This document shows, in pieces, positions 50,741-60,166 of a stretch of DNA of 64,000 nt. Position numbers and translations under genes: made by a program. This DNA is from Hyphomicrobiales bacterium (GTDB lineage: Bacteria; Pseudomonadota; Alphaproteobacteria; Rhizobiales; Rhizobiaceae), in NCBI GenBank assembly GCA_900466945.1, contig UBNV01000006.1:372001-436000 (forward strand). The letters are read 5' to 3'. The notes under the pieces are model-generated. The model made no database searches. It was not told the DNA's origin and worked only from the letters and a program-made list of their open reading frames with translations. Position 1 is the stretch's first letter. Every line of letters begins with the position of its first letter.

Positions 50741-52810
50741 CTACCGCCCGAAGCGCAGGTCGTGCACGATATCGGTCTTCTGGCCAAGCCGGCTCTTGTA
50801 GACCTGATAATTCTCCATCACCCGCATGACGTAATTGCGCGTCTCGGGGAAGGGGATGCGCTCGATCCAGTCGACCACTTCGTCGATCGACTTGCCGCGC
50901 GGGTCGCCGTAACGCTCGATCCACTCCGGCACTTTGCGCGGACCGGCATTATAGGCAATGAAGGTGAGGATATAGGAGCCGCCGAAGGCGTCGATCTGCT
51001 CACCGAGATAATGCGCGCCGAGCGTGGCGTTGAAGCCGGGATCCCGCGTCAGTTTGTCGGGCTGATAGGCGATGCCGTGCCGGGCAGCCACCCCCTTGGC
51101 GGTCGAGGGTAGAAGCTGCAATAGCCCGCGTGCATTGGCCGGCGAGACGGCGGCCGGGTTGAAAGCGCTTTCCTGCCGGGCGATCGCGTAGGCCAGCGCC
51201 TTGCCGGAACCGGCAATATTGGCGGAAGGCGGGATCACCCCGACAGGGAAGGCGAGCGCCGGCACATCGATCCCCCGCGCGTAAGCCGTCTTGCCGATCT
51301 GCAGCGACAATTGATGTCCGCCCTCGGACTTTTCCGCCCGGGCGCTGAGGAGCGCCAGTTCGCCGGGAGTGTCCAGCTGGTCGGCCAGCGCCCGGTAGAG
51401 GCTCTGGGCCCGCCACCCATGACCGGCCGCCTCGTAGCGGGCGATCGCCTGGATCGCCTCGCGCCCTTCGAAGCTCTGACGATCCGCGCTGCTCGGATGC
51501 GGATAGGGGATCTCGATGCCGGGCTTGTCGATGCGGGCGGCAGCGAGCTGGCCATAGAAGGTGCTGGAATGTTGTGCAGCGCGACTGAAATGCTCCGCCG
51601 CCTTGCCGTCATCGGCCGCTTCCGAAGCGCGGCCGAGCCAATACCAGGCGCGGCTGGCAGAAAGCGGGCGGTTCGAAACGTCGAGAATGCGAGCGAAGTG
51701 CCGGCTTGCGGTCTTGGCGTCGTTGAGGTCTCGCAGCGCATACCAGCCGGCATGGAATTCGGCGTCCGCGATATCGGTCGCCTCCGTCGCCACATGGCTT
51801 GAGACGATCCGATAGGCCTCGTGGTATTTGCCGAGATCGGCAAGCCCACGGGCGATGATGCGCTGCTCATCCCACCAGGCGCGGCCGTTGATGAGGGTTT
51901 TCCGGTCCCGCGGCATCTGCTCGAGAAGCCTAGCCGCCGCCTGATAGTCCTGTTTGCGGCGCAGGTTCTCGATGCGGATGAAGAGCAGGGCCGGGTCCTT
52001 CGACCAGGACTTGTCAACGGCAGAGATGAGCGCATCGACGTTCTTCGCACGCGAAATCAGCCCAGCCCAGGCCTTGTAGAGCGATTGCGCTTCGCCGAGC
52101 GTCGAGAACCGCTTCGCCTGACTCGCTCGCTCGCGATACATCAGATAGTCCATGCGCGCGCGGTGGTCGGCGGTGGTCAGCAGGCCGGCAAACTCGGCCA
52201 TGATCTGGTCCTCCGCCGCTTCGTCCAGCGCATCGCCATGCCAGAGATTGCGGATCAGGCTTGCCGCCTTCGCCTTGTCACCCGAAGCCAGATGGGCGCG
52301 CGCGAGCAGCATCGTGCCTTCGGTCGTCTCGGGCGCGGTGTCGCCAAAGGCGGCGAGAACGGCAGAGGGCGCCGGGTTTTCGCGGAAAAGCGCCTTTTCC
52401 GAATTGGCGCGGAAGGATTTGAGCCCCGGCCAGCCGTTCAACTGCCGCTGGGCAGCGGCAATCTCGGTCGCCGGCACGTCGCGCAGGCCCGACATGGCGA
52501 TCGACCAGGTCAGCATATGCCGGTCGAGGCTATCAGGCATACGGTTGCGGATGGCGATGGCCTCGGCGCCGTCGCGATCGGAGAGCGCGTCCAACCCGGC
52601 CTTCAGCTGCGGATTGACTGCTGCCAGCCGGTCACCACGCGGAATGGCGCCCGTCGTCTCGAAAGAGGGATGCATGGCCTTTGTCGGCGCAAAGCCGAGC
52701 GGCTTGATCGCCGGCACGGGAATGCTCTCGGGCGTTTGCCCATGCGCCGATAGCGGCAGCACGGCAAGGCCGAGGCCGAAAACAGAAGCTCTGAGAAAGG
52801 TCGTCTTCAT
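50741..52810 (-). CDS. soluble lytic murein transglycosylase (Slt70-like)
   Basis: Periplasmic enzyme of 689 residues that cleaves the glycan strand of peptidoglycan. Signal peptide MKTTFLRASVFGLGLAVLPLSAHG, a long helical TPR-like ring region (~60-520), then the SLT domain with the catalytic Glu in AIARQESAFNPAAVSPANARG and the YNAGP motif. ATG 52810 is used though the ribosome site is weak. Divergent from dapA across 220 bases, as in other rhizobia I recall. Confidence 0.93.
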   Translation of the reverse strand: MKTTFLRASVFGLGLAVLPLSAHGQTPESIPVPAIKPLGFAPTKAMHPSFETTGAIPRGDRLAAVNPQLKAGLDALSDRDGAEAIAIRNRMPDSLDRHMLTWSIAMSGLRDVPATEIAAAQRQLNGWPGLKSFRANSEKALFRENPAPSAVLAAFGDTAPETTEGTMLLARAHLASGDKAKAASLIRNLWHGDALDEAAEDQIMAEFAGLLTTADHRARMDYLMYRERASQAKRFSTLGEAQSLYKAWAGLISRAKNVDALISAVDKSWSKDPALLFIRIENLRRKQDYQAAARLLEQMPRDRKTLINGRAWWDEQRIIARGLADLGKYHEAYRIVSSHVATEATDIADAEFHAGWYALRDLNDAKTASRHFARILDVSNRPLSASRAWYWLGRASEAADDGKAAEHFSRAAQHSSTFYGQLAAARIDKPGIEIPYPHPSSADRQSFEGREAIQAIARYEAAGHGWRAQSLYRALADQLDTPGELALLSARAEKSEGGHQLSLQIGKTAYARGIDVPALAFPVGVIPPSANIAGSGKALAYAIARQESAFNPAAVSPANARGLLQLLPSTAKGVAARHGIAYQPDKLTRDPGFNATLGAHYLGEQIDAFGGSYILTFIAYNAGPRKVPEWIERYGDPRGKSIDEVVDWIERIPFPETRNYVMRVMENYQVYKSRLGQKTDIVHDLRFGR

Positions 52811-52875
52811 CCACACACCGCAACCATAACACAACGCTGCCAGTAGGCGGAGAACGTGGTTAACAAAGCCTTGAC

Positions 52876-52887
52876 GTGATCGATCAC
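52876..52887. promoter_or_regulatory. 12-bp perfect palindrome in slt/dapA gap
   Basis: GTGATCGATCAC follows TTGAC (52871) on the plus strand, in the divergent slt/dapA gap. It could be an operator for either gene. Only position and symmetry support it. Confidence 0.35.
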
Positions 52888-53030
52888 ATTCTCTCGAACG
52901 AAGCCTAGGAAAAGCGTCACAAATCTCCCTTGCATGCGCTTGTCGCACCCGAAGGTGCGAAGTAATGTGCCCCGGATTTAGGTTCAGAATGCGGCCGAAG
53001 CGTGGATCTCGGCCCCGGGGAGTTCATTGC

Positions 53031-53915
53031 ATGTATCAGGGATCCATTCCCGCACTCGTCACACCGTTCACAGATCAGGGCGCCGTCGACGAGCAAGCCT
53101 TCGCCGCCCATGTCGAATGGCAGATTTCCGAAGGCTCTTCCGGCCTCGTGCCCGTCGGCACCACGGGGGAATCGCCGACGCTGTCCCATGACGAACACAA
53201 GCGCGTGGTCGAACTCTGCGTCGAAGTGGCCGCCAAGCGCGTGCCCGTCATTGCCGGCGCTGGCTCCAACAACACGCTGGAAGCGATCGAACTTGCCCAG
53301 CATGCGGAGGCTGTCGGCGCCGATGCGCTGCTCGTCGTCACGCCTTATTACAACAAGCCGACCCAGAAGGGCCTGATCGCCCACTACAAGGCAATCGCCG
53401 AGGCCGTCTCGCTGCCGATCATCATCTACAACATCCCCGGCCGCTCGGTGATCGACATGTCGCCGGAGACGATGGGGGCGCTGGCGAAGGCGCACAAGAA
53501 CATCGTCGGCGTCAAGGATGCGACCGGCAAGATCGAGCGCGTCTCCGAACAGCGCATCACCTGCGGCCCGGATTTCGTCCAGCTCTCCGGCGAGGACGCA
53601 ACGGCGCTTGGCTTCAACGCCCACGGCGGCACCGGCTGCATTTCCGTCACCGCCAATGTCGCCCCGCGCCTCTCGGCCGAATTCCAGGCAGCCACGTTGG
53701 CTGGCGATTACGCCAAGGCGCTCACCTACCAGGACCGCCTGATGCCGCTGCACAAGGCGATCTTCCTGGAGCCCGGCCTCTGCGGCGCGAAATACGCGCT
53801 GAGCCGCACCCGCGGCATGAACCGCACCGTCCGCCTGCCGCTGATGGGAACGCTGGAAGCTTCGACGGAGGCCGCGATCGACGCGGCGCTGAAGCATGCG
53901 GGACTGTTGAATTGA
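53031..53915 (+). CDS. dapA: 4-hydroxy-tetrahydrodipicolinate synthase
   Basis: First committed enzyme of lysine and diaminopimelate synthesis, condensing pyruvate with aspartate semialdehyde. 294 residues, normal length. T44/T45 in VGTTGES, Y133, R138 and the Schiff-base Lys162 in VGVKDATG are all present. ATG 53031 is the family start; the longer frame to 52965 is unlikely. A terminator follows. The diaminopimelate product feeds the peptidoglycan that the divergent slt and the L,D-transpeptidase act on. Confidence 0.98.
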   Translation: MYQGSIPALVTPFTDQGAVDEQAFAAHVEWQISEGSSGLVPVGTTGESPTLSHDEHKRVVELCVEVAAKRVPVIAGAGSNNTLEAIELAQHAEAVGADALLVVTPYYNKPTQKGLIAHYKAIAEAVSLPIIIYNIPGRSVIDMSPETMGALAKAHKNIVGVKDATGKIERVSEQRITCGPDFVQLSGEDATALGFNAHGGTGCISVTANVAPRLSAEFQAATLAGDYAKALTYQDRLMPLHKAIFLEPGLCGAKYALSRTRGMNRTVRLPLMGTLEASTEAAIDAALKHAGLLN

Positions 53916-53926
53916 GGGAATGAGAA

Positions 53927-53952
53927 AAGGCCGGCGGTGACGCCGGCCTTTT
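53927..53952 (+). terminator. intrinsic terminator of dapA
   Basis: Perfect 10-bp stem AAGGCCGGCG / CGCCGGCCTT, loop GTGA, then TTAGTTT. Confidence 0.88.
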
Positions 53953-54125
53953 AGTTTCAGGGAGGGGCGGGCTCGGTCTGTGTTTGCCGGATACCCCCTG
54001 CAGGACCGCCCGCCATAGCCTCTCGTGACCCAAAGCGCACTCTGGATCCCTCGAATTTGGGCCACGCACGCGAGCTATCGACCCCGGATCCCCGGGGCAA
54101 ATGCAGAAAAATGTGTTCCCTGATT

Positions 54126-54151
54126 GGAACGTCGAAGGCCCCGCAGGCGTA
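54126..54151 (+). promoter_or_regulatory. candidate EcfG (general stress) promoter
   Basis: GGAAC (54126-54130), 17 bases, CGTA (54148-54151). The alphaproteobacterial EcfG/RpoE2 consensus is GGAAC-N16-17-CGTT; only the last base differs. It lies 82 bases before the start of the proteasome-like gene. Confidence 0.5.
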
Positions 54152-54233
54152 TAGGCCGGGCGGGGAATGCACCATGGCAGGCTTCCGCCACGGCCGACGC
54201 GCCCGAAAAGACGCCAAATTGAGAGGAACGCAG

Positions 54234-54929
54234 ATGACTGTCGTGCTTGCCACCGTGTGCAAAGATGGAGTGGTGCTGGGATCGGACTCTCAGATCACCG
54301 ACAAAACACGGGGCATGACATATCCAGCCGAGAAGCTGCATCCGCTGGGCAAGGTCGCCGCCTGGGGCGGCAGTGGCGCGCGATCGGTGCTCACCGACGT
54401 GGAGCGCTGCTTCAATGACAACAGCGCCGCTATCCTCGAGGCACCGGATATTGGTCGAACACTGCAGGGACACGTGCTGCCAATCCTGCGCCATCACTAC
54501 GAAACCTTCATTCCCGATGTACCGGGTGAAGAGGATGGAGGAACACCCTCCGCCTATGTCATGGCAGCCGGTTGGCGTGACGGTCAGCCCTGGATCATCG
54601 AGATCACGCCATCGGGGATGATTGGCCATTATGCCGATATCGGTTTCCATGCGATCGGCAGCGGAGCGCCGATGGCCCAGCAGGCTGGCTCGCTTCTCTC
54701 CCACTTCCACCTGACCGAACGCTCGACGCGCTTCGGTTGCGCCGCGGTCCTGCGGGTCCTGCAGGCACTCGATCTCACCTCGGCCAGTGTGGGAAAACCC
54801 TTCAGCCTCTGCCGGATCGACGCCGACGGCGCCCATCACCTGAGCGACGAAGAGATCAATGAGGTCTCGGACGTCGTGCGCCGCTGGGAAGCGGCCGAAA
54901 AGGCCGTGATCGGCGACATCTTCGATTGA
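54234..54929 (+). CDS. proteasome-like Ntn hydrolase (20S-beta/HslV fold)
   Basis: 231-residue protein of the N-terminal nucleophile hydrolase fold. After Met removal the first residue is Thr: T1, D17 (GSDSQ) and K33 (AEKLHPLG) fall at exactly the positions of proteasome beta subunits and HslV. GSGAPMAQQAGSLL near 139 corresponds to the Ser/Asp active-site support. It resembles bacterial proteasome homologues (BPH type) rather than HslV, which is shorter. No HslU- or ATPase-like partner lies nearby. ATG 54234 has GAGAGGAACG upstream; the longer frame would bury the Thr. A stress promoter may drive it. Confidence 0.82.
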   Translation: MTVVLATVCKDGVVLGSDSQITDKTRGMTYPAEKLHPLGKVAAWGGSGARSVLTDVERCFNDNSAAILEAPDIGRTLQGHVLPILRHHYETFIPDVPGEEDGGTPSAYVMAAGWRDGQPWIIEITPSGMIGHYADIGFHAIGSGAPMAQQAGSLLSHFHLTERSTRFGCAAVLRVLQALDLTSASVGKPFSLCRIDADGAHHLSDEEINEVSDVVRRWEAAEKAVIGDIFD

Positions 54930-54938
54930 TGCTGGCAG

Positions 54939-54962
54939 AGGCCGGGTCAGCCGGCCTTTCTC
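54939..54962 (+). terminator. intrinsic terminator after proteasome-like gene
   Basis: Perfect 7-bp stem AGGCCGG / CCGGCCT, loop GTCAG, then TTCTCT. Confidence 0.75.
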
Positions 54963-55013
54963 TATTGGCGATAGATGGTCTTTGAGTAGACGGACAAACC
55001 CGCCTATTGAGGC

Positions 55014-55988
55014 TCACGTTCTCGGAACAAGCAGTAGCTTGCCCGTGGTCGAGCGGTTTTCCATGGCCGTATGGGCGGCTGCGGCATCTTCGATCGCATA
55101 GACGCTTCCGATATCGACCTTGATAGCCCCCTTCATCAACCAGTCGAACAGTTGCGCAGTATGGCTGCGCAAAAGTGCCGGCGTGTGGATGTGGTCGAAG
55201 AAAACCGCGAAACCGACCTTGATGCTTTTCGGCAGCCCGACCAGATCGACCGGCTCGGGGCCGCCCAGAACAGGGCCATACCAACAAAAGGTCCCGGAGC
55301 GGCGGAGCGCCGCGACCGAGCCTGCAAAAGTTTCCGGACCAGAGCCATCATAGACGACGTGCACACCCTCTCCAGCGGTCAGCCGCAACACCTCGTCCGA
55401 GAAGTTGCCACCGTCATCGACGATGACGTGATCCGCGCCCGCCGCACGCGCGGATTCGGTCTTGGAGGCGTTCGAAACGCGTCCGATCACCGTGCCGCCA
55501 TGCAGCTTGATGATCTGGGTAAGCAACTGGCCCAGCCCACCGGCCGCGGCATGGACGAGCGCGATATCGCCCGGCTGAATGGGGTAGAAATCAGTCGCGA
55601 AATGGCTGGCCGTCAATCCCTGCATCATCAGCGCTGCGGCTTGCTGATCGTTGATCTGATCGGGCACGACGACCAGTGCGTCTGCCGCGATGACGACGCG
55701 CTCGGCATAACTGCCCGGTCCGTAAGCCCAGGCGACACGCTGACCGGGAACGAAATCGTGCACATCCGCGCCGATCGCGACAATACGGCCGGCGCCCTCC
55801 ACGCCCAATATGTAGGGATACTCGATGGTGTGGCCGATAGTCCCGCGGCGCACGCCGATGTCGGAAAAATTGACGCCGGCCGCCGCGACCTCGACCAGCA
55901 CCTGCCCCGCTCCCGCCACCGGCTCGGGCAGGTCGATCATCTCTAAGACTTCGGTGCCGCCGGGGCGGGTCATGACGATAGCTTTCAT
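55014..55988 (-). CDS. quinone oxidoreductase, MDR superfamily
   Basis: NADPH:quinone reductase-like enzyme of 324 residues. N-terminal GVNFSDIGVRRG, GVEGAGRIVAIG, later VHAAAGGLGQLLTQI (cofactor loop). Close to E. coli Qor in length. It has no zinc motif. ATG 55988 has AAGGA upstream. It is unrelated in position to the QOR at 15055 and part of the accessory block between dapA and smpB. The following gene on this strand upstream is a methyltransferase. Confidence 0.92.
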   Translation of the reverse strand: MKAIVMTRPGGTEVLEMIDLPEPVAGAGQVLVEVAAAGVNFSDIGVRRGTIGHTIEYPYILGVEGAGRIVAIGADVHDFVPGQRVAWAYGPGSYAERVVIAADALVVVPDQINDQQAAALMMQGLTASHFATDFYPIQPGDIALVHAAAGGLGQLLTQIIKLHGGTVIGRVSNASKTESARAAGADHVIVDDGGNFSDEVLRLTAGEGVHVVYDGSGPETFAGSVAALRRSGTFCWYGPVLGGPEPVDLVGLPKSIKVGFAVFFDHIHTPALLRSHTAQLFDWLMKGAIKVDIGSVYAIEDAAAAHTAMENRSTTGKLLLVPRT

Positions 55989-56087
55989 TCCGATAATTCC
56001 TTGGCCTTCATTTCATCAACTATCAAAAACAGGGCTCGGCAGCGCGGTCGCAATTGCATCGCGACGTTGAGGTTGAGCGCCTCAGTC

Positions 56088-56954
56088 TCAGGAAAGCCTT
56101 CCGAAGACAAAAGTTGCAATCGGAGTCACACTCATCCCGATATCGACATAACCTCGGGCTTCCATCATCGCCTTGAGGTCGGCCGGATCGCTTATCTCGC
56201 CTCCGCTTCGAAGCGTCCTCAGATTGGCCATGAGTGCCAGGAACGGATCCTCAGGAAGAGTATATACGCCGGCGACGAGATAGGCATTGCTGACCGAGGC
56301 GCGCGCGATGCGGTCAAGAGCAGCCTCAACGATCGGACGTTTCAGAAACATGGTCGGCAGCCAGGCCAGTGAGTACCTGTCGGTTTCGTCCAGTGCCGAG
56401 ATATCGAGGTTGCGAACCGTCACGCGGTCCGCATAAGGGCTTTTGGCGATGTTTTGGCGGGCGAGGTCCAGCGCCGGCTCCCAGATGTCGATGCCGTCAA
56501 CTTTGAGATCAGGGCAGCACCTTGCTGCTTCCAGTGCAATCCCCGCAACCCCGGTGCCGACGTCCAGAAATGTACCCTGAAACGTTTCCCGCAATTTCGG
56601 GTCCGTTTCCGCGATGGACTGAATGCGGGTGAAGACGCTCTTGGACGAACGGCCCATGGCCTGCATCGCAGCAGCATCCACAACCTCCCAGTTCGAACCC
56701 CGATCCGGGCTGCGAAAGAGTTCGCCGGCCTCGCTCAGCGCCATTTCAACCATGACCAGGGCAAGCGACATCTGCTCCTCATCGGCTTCATCCAGCACCT
56801 CGCCCAAGGCCATTCGTGCACCGAGTTCGATCTGCTCGCGAATGGCCGGCAGGACGGAACTGTCTGAGCGCAACTTGATGGAGGCGCCAACAAGGGCCAG
56901 CATTCTCGCGCATTTGGCAAGCTCCTGGATCCGCGGGATGAAGGTCTCGGACAT
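56088..56954 (-). CDS. SAM-dependent methyltransferase, class I
   Basis: 288-residue protein. The SAM motif FLDVGTGVAGIALEAA lies near 138-153, with GIDIW (motif 2) and NLDISALDE after it. The first ~120 residues form a helical N-terminal domain as in O-methyltransferase-like proteins. Substrate unknown. ATG 56954 has GAGG upstream. It may be cotranscribed with the cupin gene (182-base gap) and the quinone oxidoreductase, both on the same strand; a secondary-metabolite or quinone-modifying role is speculation. Confidence 0.87.
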   Translation of the reverse strand: MSETFIPRIQELAKCARMLALVGASIKLRSDSSVLPAIREQIELGARMALGEVLDEADEEQMSLALVMVEMALSEAGELFRSPDRGSNWEVVDAAAMQAMGRSSKSVFTRIQSIAETDPKLRETFQGTFLDVGTGVAGIALEAARCCPDLKVDGIDIWEPALDLARQNIAKSPYADRVTVRNLDISALDETDRYSLAWLPTMFLKRPIVEAALDRIARASVSNAYLVAGVYTLPEDPFLALMANLRTLRSGGEISDPADLKAMMEARGYVDIGMSVTPIATFVFGRLS

Positions 56955-57137
56955 TTCTTATGCCTCATGTGGATCGGTTGGCCAGTCGAATGAGGCCAGA
57001 CCGGATCAGGCCTCATTCGGGGTGATCAGCAAACCTGCTTCTATTGCCGGATGGCGCTGAGTTGCTCTCGCGATGATCCTTGGCCGCATGCACGCGTGGT
57101 GCCTTGCGACCGAGTTGGATCGACAAAGTTGCGAGGC

Positions 57138-57632
57138 TCAGGATTTCGGTCGGGGAGACATGACCGAGTAGACATTCTCAAAAGGCGGGGGGCCAACCAT
57201 CACCGAGCCACCATTTTTGGCTGTTTCCGCGATTTCGGCGAGATCGCTCCCATCACTCGCACCGATCATTCGGAAAGTTTCTTCCATGTTGCCGGGAGTG
57301 AAAATGATCAGCATGCGAACAAGGGCGTCGGAGAGATTGGCCCAGGTGTGAGGAGTACCCCTCTTCACCGTGACAGAATCTCCAGCTGACAACGTCAGGC
57401 TCTCGTTGCCATTGATGAGCTGAAGAGTCCCTTCGAGAACGATGAAGTGTTCTTCTTCATTGGCATGTGTGTGAACCGGCACACCGTTGCGTGACTCGAC
57501 AGTCATTTCGATAATGGTGCAGCGACCCCCCATATCCTCCATGGAGGCTCGGACTGTGAAGTTTTCTCCGGGAGTAACTTCCCACCATTGATTTAGAGGA
57601 GTTCTGCTTCTGGGAGTGGCATTGATGTTCAT
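57138..57632 (-). CDS. cupin-domain protein
   Basis: 164-residue single-cupin protein. Metal ligands are seen in HTHANEEEHFIVLEG and RGTPHTWAN, the two cupin motifs. Such proteins are dioxygenases, isomerases or sensors; the small size suggests an enzyme in an accessory pathway. ATG 57632 has AAAGGTCAA upstream. It is the first of three leftward genes in the dapA-smpB interval. Confidence 0.9.
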   Translation of the reverse strand: MNINATPRSRTPLNQWWEVTPGENFTVRASMEDMGGRCTIIEMTVESRNGVPVHTHANEEEHFIVLEGTLQLINGNESLTLSAGDSVTVKRGTPHTWANLSDALVRMLIIFTPGNMEETFRMIGASDGSDLAEIAETAKNGGSVMVGPPPFENVYSVMSPRPKS

Positions 57633-57932
57633 GCGGATTGACCTTTGTTGAAAGAATGCCTGCGCGTCAGGTAGACCTGATTTGCAGGCTCCGCATTGTT
57701 TGCCGGTTACAGCTGCCCATCACCGGGTTTCGATTGTAACATCGGACTGGACGTTATGAGAGCCGAGACCCTGGTACGGAGTGCGGCGGGTCCACCGCTC
57801 GCGCAAGGTGCTCATCTCGACCCCACCTTTATTTCCCCCCCATCCTCCATTACATATCCATGACAACCGCCACGCCCCGCCCGGGCGCAGGCGACACACG
57901 ACAAAATCCCGGGCGAAACGGAAGATGAGACC
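57633..57932. other. 300-bp region upstream of smpB and cupin gene
   Basis: Divergent gap with both promoters. A C-rich stretch lies at 57815-57845. No ORF, repeat or RNA gene is recognised. Confidence 0.4.
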
Positions 57933-58409
57933 ATGGCCCCCAGAGGCTCGCAGCGCACCGTCAACAAGATCGTCGCGGAAAACCGCAAGGCGCGCTTCAA
58001 TTACGAGATTATCGACACCTACGAGGCGGGTCTGGTTTTGACCGGCACGGAGGTAAAGTCGCTGCGCGAGGGCAAGGCCAATATCGCCGAATCCTATGCC
58101 TCTGATGAGGGCGAGGAGATCTGGCTGATCAATTCACATCTGCCGGAATATCTGCAGGCGAACCGCTTCAATCACGAGCCGCGCCGCCGTCGCAAGCTTT
58201 TGCTCTCCAAGCGCGAGATCAACCGCCTGCGTTCCTCTATCAATCGCGAAGGCATGACGCTCGTGCCTTTGAAGATCTATTTCAACGAGAAGGGCAGGGC
58301 GAAGCTGGAGCTGGCGCTCGCCAAGGGCAAGAAGCTGCACGACAAGCGCGAGACCGAGAAGGAACGCGACTGGAACCGCCAGAAGCAGCGCCTGATGAAG
58401 ACGGGCTGA
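57933..58409 (+). CDS. smpB: SsrA-binding protein
   Basis: tmRNA partner for ribosome rescue, 158 residues. The beta-barrel core has [31 protein letters not shown], the RNA-binding SKREINRL segment and a basic tail [19 protein letters not shown], all diagnostic. It starts at ATG 57933. In rhizobia it normally sits right after dapA; here a 4-kb block separates them. Confidence 0.98.
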   Translation: MAPRGSQRTVNKIVAENRKARFNYEIIDTYEAGLVLTGTEVKSLREGKANIAESYASDEGEEIWLINSHLPEYLQANRFNHEPRRRRKLLLSKREINRLRSSINREGMTLVPLKIYFNEKGRAKLELALAKGKKLHDKRETEKERDWNRQKQRLMKTG

Positions 58410-58549
58410 GCCCGACGACCGGATTTCGAACGGCACCTGAGGCGTCTGCGCGGCTCGACTCAAACGCCAGGAAGCGCGCGAGTTCCGCTGGATCTTTGGG
58501 GCGAGATGGGCTGTATGGCTCCTGGTCGCTTCGGAAGTCACCCTCTGGT

Positions 58550-58795
58550 TTACTGGCTGCCACGTATCATCAGCAGACGGAATGCATGTTCGCGCGCCGG
58601 GGCGATGTGGCCGGCATTGTGCGTCTCGAGCCCTATGTCCTTCAGCCCGTGCGCATCGAGGTGTTGCAAGCGGTTGACCGGTCCCGAGCGGCTGCGGCGC
58701 AAGAGCCGCAAGGCAGCGGTCATCAGAGCCAACAGGCCGCCGCGCTTGCAGGCCTTCATGCCGGATGTGTCGAGCCCCTGATCCCTGGTCTGCAT
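58550..58795 (-). CDS. DUF1127-family small protein
   Basis: 81-residue Arg-rich protein. The C-terminal segment LRLLRRSRSGPVNRLQHLDAHGLKDIGLETHNAG has the DUF1127 pattern (L..L-D..L-DIGL). ATG 58795 has AAGGGA upstream; the longer start at 58831 has none. DUF1127 proteins in Agrobacterium and relatives are RNA-binding factors that tune phosphate and iron-related sRNA pathways. The gene converges on smpB. Confidence 0.7.
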   Translation of the reverse strand: MQTRDQGLDTSGMKACKRGGLLALMTAALRLLRRSRSGPVNRLQHLDAHGLKDIGLETHNAGHIAPAREHAFRLLMIRGSQ

Positions 58796-58882
58796 GCTGT
58801 CGATCCCTTTATGGCGTGGGAGAGCGGCCACGCGCCGCCGCTGCGGTCCATGATCGGGTGGAATGCGGCCTGATACGGGTGG

Positions 58883-60043
58883 TCAGTCCGTCGTCTGTCT
58901 GGAGCGCTCGGCTACAGGCATCGGGAGGGATTTCATGTTGCGGGTGTGCAACGCGGAAGTCTCGGCGGGGCCTGCGCTCGCCGATGGCAGGGACAAGGCC
59001 ATCCGTCGCTCATGCTCGAGCAGCCAGCGCTTGCGCCAGAGCCCACCGCCATAGCCGGTCAGGCTGCCATCGGCGCCGATCACCCGGTGACAGGGAATGA
59101 TGATGGCGATCTGGTTGGCGCCATTTGCGCGGGCCACGGCCCTAACGGCGCTCTTGCGCACAAGATCGGCGGCGATCCTGGAATAGCTGCGCGTCTCGCC
59201 GGCGGGGATCGAGCGCAGGGCCTGCCAGACGTCGCGCTCGAAGGTGCTGCCATGGCCCGCGAGCCTGACCGTGAAGCCGGTGTCCTCGCCATCGAAGTAG
59301 CGGGCAATCTCGTCCCTGGTCTGCTCGATGATTGGTGTCTTGCCCAGCATCACCCCCTGCTTCTGGCGTGCCTGAAGCCGCGTGATCTCGGAGGAGAGGG
59401 CAGGGCGATCGGTAAATTCGAGCAGATGCAGCGCATGCTCGTCGGCGATTGCGACCATCGTGCCGATCGGTGTCTCGAGGAAATCCGCCTTCAGCAGGGC
59501 CTGCCCGCGCAGGGCAGCCGGTGCCGTGCCGAGAAGCCGGGTGATCGCCGCGCGAAAACCGCTGCCGGAACCGTAACCTGCATCGAGCTGCGCCTCGATC
59601 ACGCTCTCCCCGCCGGACAGGCTGTCGGCACCGCTGCTGAGGCGGCGCAGGCGCGCCATTTCCAGAAAGCGCATGCCGAAACGGCGATTGAAGGCCCGGC
59701 GCACCGTGGAAGGATCATGCCCGCGGGCAATCACGTCCTGCTCGCTCCAGCGTCGGCCCGGATCGGCCTCCAGGGCTTCGATGAGGCCGGTGACGACCGG
59801 ATCGGCACCCCCGTGATGGAGCATCGGCCGGCAGCGCTTGCAGGGACGGAACCCGGCACCGAGGCAGGCGGCGATCGTGTCCTCGAAGATGCAGTTTTCC
59901 GATTTCGGCTTGCGGGCGCTGCAGGTCAGCCGGCAGAAGACCCGTGTGGAGGTCACGCAAACGAAGTGCAGGCCGTCATGGGCCGGATCGCGGCGGATGA
60001 GGGCGTCGTACAGGGTGTCGTGGTCGGGTTTTTCAAACAGCAT
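58883..60043 (-). CDS. ada: Ada bifunctional methyltransferase and regulator
   Basis: 386-residue Ada. The N-terminal zinc domain has C37, C41, C68, C71 with C37 as phosphotriester acceptor. A HTH (AraC type, about 100-170) follows, then the O6-methylguanine transferase domain with acceptor C318 in IIIPCHRVIG. The last ~35 residues (after WLLEHERR) are an extension not usual in E. coli Ada. It repairs alkylated DNA and, when methylated, activates the response. Start at 60043. Confidence 0.96.
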   Translation of the reverse strand: MLFEKPDHDTLYDALIRRDPAHDGLHFVCVTSTRVFCRLTCSARKPKSENCIFEDTIAACLGAGFRPCKRCRPMLHHGGADPVVTGLIEALEADPGRRWSEQDVIARGHDPSTVRRAFNRRFGMRFLEMARLRRLSSGADSLSGGESVIEAQLDAGYGSGSGFRAAITRLLGTAPAALRGQALLKADFLETPIGTMVAIADEHALHLLEFTDRPALSSEITRLQARQKQGVMLGKTPIIEQTRDEIARYFDGEDTGFTVRLAGHGSTFERDVWQALRSIPAGETRSYSRIAADLVRKSAVRAVARANGANQIAIIIPCHRVIGADGSLTGYGGGLWRKRWLLEHERRMALSLPSASAGPAETSALHTRNMKSLPMPVAERSRQTTD

Positions 60044-60081
60044 GGCGGCACCTTAACCCGCCCCGTTGAAGCCTGCCGCCG

Positions 60082-60102
60082 AAAATCGGGCGCCGATTTT
60101 TT
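60082..60102 (-). terminator. intrinsic terminator of the NYN gene
   Basis: AAAATCGG / CCGATTTT with a three-base loop and T runs on both strands (TTTTTT plus, TTTTCGG minus). It lies downstream of the leftward NYN gene and upstream of ada. Confidence 0.75.
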
Positions 60103-60166
60103 CGCGCCGATCAATCAGCCTCGATCGGCTGCCTCCCGCGGGAAGGCGGCGTGCGGGACAATCGCC

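Larger units (their letters stand above)
53916..54233. other. 318-bp region between dapA and the proteasome-like gene
   Basis: Contains the dapA terminator (53927-53952) and the EcfG-like promoter at 54126-54151 within the dyad GTTCC-N6-GGAAC (54115-54130). No ORF is supported apart from an N-terminal extension without a ribosome site. Confidence 0.5.
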
